From Microtetraspora niveoalba (GTDB lineage: Bacteria; Actinomycetota; Actinomycetes; Streptosporangiales; Streptosporangiaceae): a stretch of 62,744 bases of DNA. The stretch lies in assembly GCF_001570405.1 (NCBI RefSeq), contig NZ_BBYM01000003.1, positions 1 to 62,744 of the forward strand. The letters are read 5' to 3'. How positions within the stretch are numbered: the stretch's first letter is position 1; each line of letters starts with the position of its first letter. The notes under the pieces were generated by a model that had not been told where the DNA came from, did not search any database, and saw only the letters and a program-made list of their open reading frames with translations. The position numbers and the translations under genes were made by a program. This document shows positions 51,207 to 57,908 of this stretch, one piece after another.

Positions 51207-52379
51207 TTACGCGATGCTGCCGGACCAGACGTTGGCGGCGGCCTTGTAGATGTCGTAGAGCTCACCGTCGAAGTACGGCGAGACGCTGGTGTCGATCCGG
51301 TTGTTGCCGTCGGTGTCCGAGACCCCGCTCGTGACACCGTTCAGGTAGCCGATCCGACGGGCGCTGCTGTAGTTGAGCAGCCACGCCGAGCCCGAGGAGC
51401 CCTCGCCGGTGAACGAGGACTTCACGCCCATCAGCTCCTCGCCCTTCACCTCGGGAGCCTTGGCGGCGAACGTCTTGCCGTAGCTCCACTTGAGGGTCTT
51501 GCCGGAGAACGCGTAGTTGCCGTCCGGGTGCGACCCGCTGGGGTAGCCGAAGACGTAGACGTTCTTGCCGAGCTTCTGGTTGTAGGCCAGGCCCTGGCCG
51601 CCGACGTTGTTGCCGAGGCTGCCGACGTCGGTGAACTTGACGACGTAGTACTTGCCGCCCTTCGACTTGCGGATGTACGGGCTGTACTTGTCGTAGGTGG
51701 CCTTGTTGACCTCCTGCCAGTTCCACTCCGCCGCGTTGAACCAGCTCGTGCCCGAACCGGCCTTGATGCCGTTGTAGACGGTCACGAACGCGTAGTCGCG
51801 GTCGCCGTCCTCGTACACGTCGAAGTCGTAGTGCGTGAACGCCTGCTTGCCGACGTAGATGCCCCAGGGCGCCTTGCCCTGGTAGTAGCCGGGGATGAAT
51901 ACCCAGCGGTTGAGGGTGGCCTTGTTCGACTCCGTGTCGTACACGCAGTGGCCGGCGGTGGCGACCAGGTTGCGGTACTTCGCCTGGAGGGACGTGGCCG
52001 TACACCAGTGCGGCCTGCCGTCGGAGCCGGTGAAGAACACCTTGCCGGTGGTCTTGGGCAGGTTGACGTTCTTGGACGTGCCGGATCCGCCCTTGCCGAT
52101 CGGCGAGACCGTGCCGGGTCGGCTGTCGGCCGACGGACCGCCCTTGGAGATGTGCTTCGCCACCACCTGCGTCTCGTACGGCGAGGCGTTGACCAGGTTG
52201 GCGGCCTTCTGGTTCAGCCAGAAGGCGACGACGTTCTTGGCGGCGATTCCGCTGGAGGCCAGCGGGTCGGTAGCCGTGTCACCAGCGGCCTGAGCGGGTG
52301 CCACGAGCGTGCTGCCGATGAGGCCGGCGGCGGCGAGACCCCCGAGAGGGAGGACCAGGCGCTTGACTCGGGTGTTCAT
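51207..52379 (-). CDS. Array gene J: secreted protease-like protein, Ser possibly retained
   Basis: 390 residues; signal peptide MNTRVKRLVLPLGGLAAAGL to PAQA. His (TAGHCVYD) and Asp (DGDRDYAFV) kept. The Ser box is TGEGSSGSAW: aligned on Trp, Ser is in the nucleophile position but the GGP after it is GSA, and the flanking disulfide is gone. It could be weakly active or an intermediate on the way to the pseudo forms. Short insert of about 45 residues with WQEVNKATYDKY. Start ATG 52379 preceded by AAGGAGCTC. Confidence 0.92.
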   Translation of the reverse strand: MNTRVKRLVLPLGGLAAAGLIGSTLVAPAQAAGDTATDPLASSGIAAKNVVAFWLNQKAANLVNASPYETQVVAKHISKGGPSADSRPGTVSPIGKGGSGTSKNVNLPKTTGKVFFTGSDGRPHWCTATSLQAKYRNLVATAGHCVYDTESNKATLNRWVFIPGYYQGKAPWGIYVGKQAFTHYDFDVYEDGDRDYAFVTVYNGIKAGSGTSWFNAAEWNWQEVNKATYDKYSPYIRKSKGGKYYVVKFTDVGSLGNNVGGQGLAYNQKLGKNVYVFGYPSGSHPDGNYAFSGKTLKWSYGKTFAAKAPEVKGEELMGVKSSFTGEGSSGSAWLLNYSSARRIGYLNGVTSGVSDTDGNNRIDTSVSPYFDGELYDIYKAAANVWSGSIA

Positions 52380-52420
52380 TGAGCTCCTTGCGCTGTCGAT
52401 AGACGCGGGAACGTCACATC

Positions 52421-52649
52421 TGTCAGTAAAGGGATGGTCAAAACACTACATCCGAGATCTTGCGGCTCCCGGCCGTGTCGGGGATGGTTTCTCGCGCCGA
52501 GGCGTCGTGATATTTCCGTGATTTTCCACAACTCCTGTCACTTACGAGATCATTTCGTGATGTATCCGCAGGTGATCGAGTGGTGACGGCACGAGGTTCG
52601 GGCCCCTCCCGCAAGATCATGTAGACGTCGAGTGTGATGCAAATCACAC
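52421..52649 (-). promoter_or_regulatory. Gene J upstream region: promoter block, leader motif, CRP-like site
   Basis: 16-mer variant CATCCCTTTACTGACA at 52421-52436, TGTAGTG at 52444-52451, AGATCTCGG upstream, leader motif CTGCGGATACATCACG at about 52557-52571, and perfect CRP-like TGTGATGCAAATCACA at 52634-52649, 262 bp from the ATG. The remainder to 52880 has only the direct repeat beside gene K. Confidence 0.75.
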
Positions 52650-52884
52650 ATCACGTGCGGCACCGTTCCGTTCATGATCACGTCTAATTTGCCCGGAAAG
52701 GAAGGAATTTCTATCCGGCGGGTTCCGGTCCTCTCGACTCGGGGGATCGGGGCGGGCCGAGAAGGGCGCCCGCGGTTGTCGCCGTCTGGCGGGGGCTTCC
52801 ACGGACACTCCCGGGACCCGCGCGAGGGCCGGCTCCCCTTCGATCTCTGGAGCGCCGGATGCGGCCACGAGGTGGCCTGGCGAG

Positions 52885-52931
52885 GCTCGCGCGCAGACGC
52901 GGTACCGCGGTGGCGGTGCCTCCGCGCGAGC
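52885..52931 (-). terminator. Hairpin at the end of gene K
   Basis: GCTCGCGCG and CGCGCGAGC (nine pairs) enclose 29 bases that include a smaller CGCGGTACCGCG palindrome. The stem touches the gene K stop codon. Next to it, a copy of the last coding bases (ACGAGGTGGCCTGGCG) is repeated at 52866-52881. Confidence 0.55.
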
Positions 52932-54028
52932 TACGAGGTGGCCTGGCGGGCGGCCTGTAGGTAGACGCGCTGCGTGACCGTGTTGAAGTAGGGCGTCGAG
53001 ACCGCGTCGAGCTGGCCGTCGCCGTTCAGGTTCCAGGTCAGGCTCGTCACGCCGTTGATCCAGCCGGTGCGCTTGACGCTGTCGTAGCCGATCACCCACG
53101 GGCCGCCGCTCGCGCCCGAGGTGAAGTTGCAGCCGGCCAGCCGCACGCCGTGCTCGAGCTGCCAGGTGGGCGCGCTGACCGTCTTCTTCTCGGTCGTGTT
53201 CGAGCAGGTCTTGACGTCCTGGCCGGTGTACGGCCGGCTCCCGTCAGGGTGGGCGCCCGCGGGGTAGCCGAAAACCTGCACCTTCCGCCCGGTGGGCTTG
53301 TTCCAGGCGAAGTGGAACGCGCCGACCCGGTCCTCGAGGAGCCCGACGCTGACCGAGCGGTACTTCACCGTGCCCGCGTCGGTGTACGGCTGCCACGTGA
53401 ATCCCGGGTAGACCGTGACGAACGCGTAGTCGCGGTCGAAGTCGCCCTGTCCCTGGAAATCCTGCTGCATGTAGAGCGTGTGCCCCACGAAGATGCCCGC
53501 GCTCGTGGCCCCGTTCGCGTACGACGGGATGAAGATCCAATTCTCGACCGGCTTGTCCCTGCCGAGAGAGTAGGCGCAGTGCCCGGCCGTCGCGACGAGG
53601 TTCTTGTGCGCCGAGTGCACCGCGGAGGCGGAGCACCAGTACTCCTTGTCGTCGACCTTGAAGAAGACCTTGCCCACCATGGGCGGCGTGTCGGGCGAGG
53701 GGGCGCTCGCCGAGGCGCCGAGGGGGAGCGTCGCGCTCCCGATCTCGGCCGACGACGTGGTCGCCGAGGTCGAGGGCGAGGGCTTGGTCTTCGGCTCGTA
53801 GCTGCTCGCCCGCTTCAGCCGATCGGGACTCCAGTACGACGCCACCCTGCGCATGTCCGCCTGCGTCGCGGCCAGGGCGTAGGAGCTGACGTCGCCCTTC
53901 AGGGTCTTCGGGGGAACGCCGGCGGTCACCGCCGCGGCCGGCGCGGCGGGCAGCGGAACAGAGAGCACGGCGACCGCGCTCGCCGCGGCAAGGCCGCCGA
54001 CGAGGCCGTGTGTGAGTCGCCGAAGCAC
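52931..54028 (-). CDS. Array gene K: secreted trypsin-like serine protease, intact triad
   Basis: 365 residues from GTG 54028 (GGAAGG upstream; ATG 54046 is the alternative but its own reading would place the site inside). Signal peptide to PAAPAAAVTA. Triad: His150 (LVATAGHCAYS), Asp200 (DFDRDYAFVTVYPG), Ser307 (NFTSGASGGPW). Four Cys (132, 151, 275, 300) fit the same two disulfides as B. It lacks the scaffold-specific GGQGLAYNQ block and has GAFHFAWNKPTGRKVQVFGY instead, so it is the most distant member, perhaps closest to the founder. Divergent from the SSI-like inhibitor gene, 204 bp away. Confidence 0.92.
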   Translation of the reverse strand: MLRRLTHGLVGGLAAASAVAVLSVPLPAAPAAAVTAGVPPKTLKGDVSSYALAATQADMRRVASYWSPDRLKRASSYEPKTKPSPSTSATTSSAEIGSATLPLGASASAPSPDTPPMVGKVFFKVDDKEYWCSASAVHSAHKNLVATAGHCAYSLGRDKPVENWIFIPSYANGATSAGIFVGHTLYMQQDFQGQGDFDRDYAFVTVYPGFTWQPYTDAGTVKYRSVSVGLLEDRVGAFHFAWNKPTGRKVQVFGYPAGAHPDGSRPYTGQDVKTCSNTTEKKTVSAPTWQLEHGVRLAGCNFTSGASGGPWVIGYDSVKRTGWINGVTSLTWNLNGDGQLDAVSTPYFNTVTQRVYLQAARQATS

Positions 54029-54231
54029 CGGTCTACCTTCCTTCATGGGTGGTAAGGGGTGATTTTTCCAGATCAACTCGAAATACGCGAAGCTTCGTGA
54101 CCGGCTCGTTATGAAACTGGTGGAACCGCCGGGACCTTGGAGACGTCAGATTTCCCCAACGCCGCGGAGTGGCCGCTTGATCGGAGGGGGTCGCCCGGCC
54201 AGGCTGTCTTCAGCCGAATCGGGGGATTGAT

Positions 54232-54687
54232 ATGAGGCCACTTCTTGCAGTTCTCGCCTTCACGGCGATCGCGATCAGCCCGGCGGGCACGGCCGTCGCC
54301 GCCACCGTCCCGCCGCCGTGGGAGCCGGACGTCAACGTCGACGTGCCGGTCACCAGGATCCACCCTATGAAGGCGCGCACCAGGTCGCTGGTGGTGACCG
54401 TGGCCAAGGGCGATGCCGGGACGCAGCCCCAGCGCTTCGCGCTGCTGAGCTGCTCCTCGGGTCGGGGCACGCATCCGGCGCCCACCAAGGCCTGTCCGAT
54501 GCTGGAGAAGGTCGGCGGGGACCCCGCGAAGCTTACGCCCGATCCGGCCGTCGCCTGCCCGATGCTCTTCGAGCCGATCACGGTGTCGGCCTCCGGAATC
54601 TGGGACGACGCCTACATCAGGTTCGAGCGCACGTACGGCAACGCCTGCCAGCTCCGCGCGATGACAGGTGCCATCTTCGCCTTCTGA
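54232..54687 (+). CDS. Secreted subtilisin-inhibitor (SSI) family protein
   Basis: 151 residues; signal peptide MRPLLAVLAFTAIAISPAGT to AVA. The mature part has the SSI pattern: SLVVTVAKG, CSSGRGTHPAPTKACPMLEK, GDPAKLT, ACPMLFEPITVSASGIW, FERTYGNACQL, and C-terminal GAIFAF. Four Cys (74, 88, 109, 139) match the two SSI disulfides. The reactive loop is Cys109-Pro110-Met111-Leu112, like the Cys-Pro-Met-Val of S. albogriseolus SSI with P1 Met. SSI proteins inhibit secreted subtilisins and some trypsin-type proteases. Position beside the protease array, divergent from intact gene K, suggests it restrains K/B or protects the host. No CRP-like site seen upstream. Confidence 0.88.
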   Translation: MRPLLAVLAFTAIAISPAGTAVAATVPPPWEPDVNVDVPVTRIHPMKARTRSLVVTVAKGDAGTQPQRFALLSCSSGRGTHPAPTKACPMLEKVGGDPAKLTPDPAVACPMLFEPITVSASGIWDDAYIRFERTYGNACQLRAMTGAIFAF

Positions 54688-54705
54688 GCGAGCCGCTGTA
54701 CGTGA

Positions 54706-54738
54706 AAAGGGGCCCGGCGCCGCCCGCCGGGCCCCTTT
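54706..54738 (+). terminator. Terminator of the SSI-like gene
   Basis: AAAGGGGCCCGGCG and its complement (14 pairs), five-base loop, ends TTT; 19 bases past the stop. Confidence 0.8.
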
Positions 54739-54936
54739 GCCGTGCCGGAAAACATCTGATTCGGCCGGTTCTCGGGTTCCCTTCCAATCATCGGGTCGGG
54801 CCGGGCGTCGCCCATCCGTGGTCGATCCTGCCCGCTGTCTCTTTGAACGACATGGTCCCGGCAGATATTCGTCATGTTTCGGACAGGCTTTCGAAATCAC
54901 TTGAGATCTCGTGACGATACGATTACCTTCCGTGTT

Positions 54937-54950
54937 GACATTTAAATGTC
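54937..54950. promoter_or_regulatory. Perfect palindrome upstream of vapB
   Basis: GACATTTAAATGTC is a perfect 14-bp palindrome and A+T-rich for this genome. It covers the ATG at 54946, which makes that a poor start and 54970 the better one. VapBC complexes repress their own operon by binding such palindromes, so this is the likely operator. Confidence 0.7.
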
Positions 54951-54969
54951 GGCCGAGGACGCTGGAGTC

Positions 54970-55275
54970 ATGCGGAGAACCACGGTGCGCATCGACGAGG
55001 CACTTCTCAACGAGGCGAAGGCGTTCGCGGCCAGGAACGGCAGGACTCTCAACTCGGTGATGGAGGAGGCCTTGCGCCAACTGATGAACCGTTCGGAGCG
55101 GATCGCGGAGAGGCCCCGCGTGGAGCTTCCGGCCTTCGGCGGTGAGCCGGGATACGCGCCGCGGATGCAGGTGGCCCTCGGCATGGGACACACTTTCGAC
55201 GAGGCCGTCGACGATCTCTGGCTGGAGGAGCAACTCGAGACCCTGGAAGGGATCCGGCGCGATGATGCTCGTTGA
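54970..55275 (+). CDS. vapB: VapB-type antitoxin (ribbon-helix-helix)
   Basis: 101 residues from ATG 54970 (GGAG just upstream). N-terminal ribbon-helix-helix DNA-binding domain: RRTTVRIDEALLNEAKAFAA and the second helix RTLNSVMEEALRQLM. C-terminal acidic tail (FDEAVDDLWLEEQLETLEGI) that would wrap the toxin. It overlaps the PIN-domain gene by 14 bases, typical of toxin-antitoxin pairs. Confidence 0.88.
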   Translation: MRRTTVRIDEALLNEAKAFAARNGRTLNSVMEEALRQLMNRSERIAERPRVELPAFGGEPGYAPRMQVALGMGHTFDEAVDDLWLEEQLETLEGIRRDDAR

Positions 55276-55690
55276 CACGAATGTGTACGTCAACGCCTTC
55301 CGGTCCGAGAACGATCGACACAAGGAATATCGAGCGTGGCTGGACGACGTCATCAACGGTTTCCAGGCGTACGCGGTGGCGGATTTCGTGATCAACGGGT
55401 TTCTCCGCGTGGTGACGAATCCGCGCGCGTACAAGGAGCCCGCGCCGATTGACACGGCTCTGGAGTTCGCCGACCACGTTCGGAACCAGCCCCACGCCAT
55501 CGTCGTGGCCCCGGGTGAGAGGCACTGGCAGATCTTCTCGGCGCTGTGTGAGGGCGCAGGGGCGGTCGGCAAGTTGGTTCCCGATGCCTATCTGGCCGCG
55601 TTGGCGATCGAGCATGGATGCGAGTTCGTCACCTGTGACGGCGACTTCGGGAAGTTCCCCGGCCTGAGGTGGCGGCATCCGTTGAAGTGA
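55262..55690 (+). CDS. vapC: VapC-type PIN-domain ribonuclease toxin
   Basis: 142 residues. PIN-domain acids: Asp5 (MLVDTNVYVNAF), Glu (IN...DTALEFADHV region) and the pair near the C-terminus (LVPDAYLAALAIEHG and TCDGDFGKFPGL). VapC proteins cleave tRNA or rRNA loops. ATG 55262 (followed by ATG 55265) starts inside vapB, implying coupled translation. No sign of truncation. Region 55691-55837 downstream is unremarkable. Confidence 0.9.
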   Translation: MMLVDTNVYVNAFRSENDRHKEYRAWLDDVINGFQAYAVADFVINGFLRVVTNPRAYKEPAPIDTALEFADHVRNQPHAIVVAPGERHWQIFSALCEGAGAVGKLVPDAYLAALAIEHGCEFVTCDGDFGKFPGLRWRHPLK

Positions 55691-55837
55691 GGGCCGGTCC
55701 CCGGCCCTGATCATGTACGGCGGGAGGCGGGATCCGGCGGCCTTCATGGGACGGTGCGGACATCGGCGGCGGCGCCCTCGCGACGCTCCGCGAGAGCCGT
55801 ACGTGATCTTGATGGGCGGGCGGAGTAATGTTCGGGC

Positions 55838-56800
55838 ATGTTCGCCGTAACCGCCACTCAGACCGATCCTGACAACCCTCTCAAGGGGCTGACGCTCGGG
55901 GAGCGCCCTGATCCCACGGTTCCCGACGGCTGGACCACGGTCACCGTCAAGGCCGCAGCCCTCAACCATCACGACCTGTGGACGCTCAAGGGTGTCGGCA
56001 TCCGTCAGGACCGGCTGCCCATCATCCTCGGCTGCGACGCCGCGGGCCTGGACGAGAACGGCAACGAGGTCATCGTCCACTCGGTGATCGGCACCCCCGT
56101 GAACGGAGACGAGACGCTCGATCCTCGGCGTTCGCTGCTCTCAGAGGTTCACGACGGCACCTTCGCCGAGAAGGTGACCGTCCCCAAGGGGAACCTCGTG
56201 CCCAAGCCGGCGGCGATCTCCTTCGAGGAGGCCGCCTGCCTGCCCACCGCGTGGCTGACGGCCTATCGGATGCTGTTCGACAAGGCCGGGCTGCAGCCGG
56301 GATCGACGGTGCTGGTCCAGGGCGCGGGCGGCGGCGTGGCGACCGCGCTCATCGCACTGGGGCGGGCCGGCGGCTTCCGGGTCTGGGCCACGAGCCGGTC
56401 GGAAGAGAAGCGGGCCCGGGCCCTCGAACTCGGGGCGGACCGGGTCTTCGAAAGCGGGGCCCGGTTGCCCGAGCGGGTCGACGCGGTGATGGAGAGCGTC
56501 GGCGCCGCGACGTGGGACCATTCGCTGAGCTCGCTGCGTCCCGGCGGCCGCATCGTCGTCTGCGGCGCGACCAGCGGCATGGTCGCCCCCACGCAGCTCG
56601 CCCAGGTGTTCTTCCTGCAGCGCTCCATCGTCGGCTCCACCATGGGGACCAGGGAGCAGCTCGCCAGGCTGGCCGTCTTCCTGGAGCAGACCGGTGCCCG
56701 TCCGGTCATCGATCGGGTGCTCCCGCTCACCCAGGCGGAGGAGGGGTTCGCCGCCATGCACGACGGCGGCGTCTTCGGAAAGATCGTCTTCACGTTGTGA
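55838..56800 (+). CDS. Medium-chain dehydrogenase/reductase, quinone-oxidoreductase-like
   Basis: 320 residues. N-terminal GroES-like part (AALNHHDLWTLKGVGIRQDR, LGCDAAGLDENGNEV) and NADP-binding Rossmann part (VLVQGAGGGVATALIALGRA, RSEEKRARALELGADRVF). The zinc-site Cys/His set of alcohol dehydrogenases is absent, which points to the zinc-independent quinone-oxidoreductase branch. Substrate unknown. A 346-bp intergenic stretch follows (56801-57146) that is repetitive in CCGTCCGGC-like words but shows no gene, promoter or terminator that I can support. Confidence 0.88.
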   Translation: MFAVTATQTDPDNPLKGLTLGERPDPTVPDGWTTVTVKAAALNHHDLWTLKGVGIRQDRLPIILGCDAAGLDENGNEVIVHSVIGTPVNGDETLDPRRSLLSEVHDGTFAEKVTVPKGNLVPKPAAISFEEAACLPTAWLTAYRMLFDKAGLQPGSTVLVQGAGGGVATALIALGRAGGFRVWATSRSEEKRARALELGADRVFESGARLPERVDAVMESVGAATWDHSLSSLRPGGRIVVCGATSGMVAPTQLAQVFFLQRSIVGSTMGTREQLARLAVFLEQTGARPVIDRVLPLTQAEEGFAAMHDGGVFGKIVFTL

Positions 56801-57146
56801 TCTCTCCGGCCCGTCGACGCGTGGTCCGTCCGGCCGCGCTGTCCCAGAGCGCTCCGGTTGTGATTCGCGGGAGCGCGACCCACCCGGCTGTGATGCGCTG
56901 ACGTGTGGCCGGGGTGACCGTGGTTCGCCCGGATCTGAGCCGTCCGGCGAGGAGAGCCGTTCCCGGGGACGGGATGCGGCGGAGTCGGTTCGGTCGCCTC
57001 CGCTCTCGGGAACGCCCCGCCTCCGGTCCGTCGCGTACGGCGGGCCGGGCGGGCGGCCGGGAGCGGAGCCGTTCGCCCGAGCGCTGAGCGCGCCCGCCGG
57101 GGGGTGCGCGGGCAGGAACGGGTTGCGCCAGCCGTACATGGCGCCG

Positions 57147-57908
57147 TCAGGGGCGGAGCGTGTCGCGGATGCGGGCGGCGGCCTCGTCCAGGATGGACCG
57201 GCATTCCTCCAGAGCGTGCGCGGTGACCTCGCCCTGCTGGGCCGCCTCGCGCTGGACCCGCGCGACGAAATCGGCCAGCATCTGCCCGAACTCGGCGTCC
57301 GCCCGGCCGTGGGACGGGGGCGGACCGGACAGTGCCCAGGTCTCCGCCCAGATGCGGTCCCATTCGCGCTGCCAGCGTTCGGCCTCGACCCGCCACTGCT
57401 GCTTGTGGCGCTTCCACTCCTCCTTCTGCTGGCGCCACTCCTCCCGCTGCTGCTGGCGCTGGCGCCTCCACTCGTCCTTCTGGTCCTGCCGGGCCTCGCG
57501 GCTCTCCCGCTTGCCGGCCTGGTTGATGTCCTTGGCCATCTGGGTGAGCTCCTGCCGCAGTGAGCGCACCGTCTGCCGGACGTCCTCCTTGACCTCACGG
57601 GCGATGTCCTGGACCGAGGCGGTGATCTCCTGCTCCAGCTCGGCCAGCTCGTCCAGGCGGTTGTTCAGCTCCTCCCGGCCCTTGTCGGTGAGGGTGAAGA
57701 CCTTCTTGCCGTCCACCACCTCGTGGGTGACGAGGCCCTCCTCCTCCAGCCGGGCGAGCCGGGGGTAGATCGTGCCCGGCGACGGCGAGTACACGCCGAG
57801 GAACCGGTCCTGGAGCAACCGGATCACCTCGTAGCCGTGCCGAGGGCTCTCTTCGAGCAGCTTGAGCAGGTACAGCCGAAGCCGGCCGTGCCCGAAGACG
57901 GGACTCAT
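57147..57908 (-). CDS. PadR-family regulator with long coiled-coil
   Basis: 253 residues. N-terminal PadR winged helix (RLYLLKLLEESPRHGYEVIR, YSPSPGTIYPRLARLEEEGL, VTHEVVDGKKVFTLTDKGRE), then a long highly charged helical stretch (about 90-200; repeated W-R-Q-Q-x-E-E-W units such as QQREEWRQQKEEWKRHKQQW) and a C-terminal helix pair. The coiled coil is much longer than in classic PadR, probably for dimer or membrane-cue contact. It overlaps the DUF4097 gene by four bases and likely represses the pair through the palindrome at 58787-58806. Confidence 0.9.
   Translation of the reverse strand: MSPVFGHGRLRLYLLKLLEESPRHGYEVIRLLQDRFLGVYSPSPGTIYPRLARLEEEGLVTHEVVDGKKVFTLTDKGREELNNRLDELAELEQEITASVQDIAREVKEDVRQTVRSLRQELTQMAKDINQAGKRESREARQDQKDEWRRQRQQQREEWRQQKEEWKRHKQQWRVEAERWQREWDRIWAETWALSGPPPSHGRADAEFGQMLADFVARVQREAAQQGEVTAHALEECRSILDEAAARIRDTLRP

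Noticed and set aside
53150-54055. 301-residue forward frame opposite gene K
   Set aside because: Shadow; Arg/Glu/Gly-biased with no domain, opposite the clear protease.
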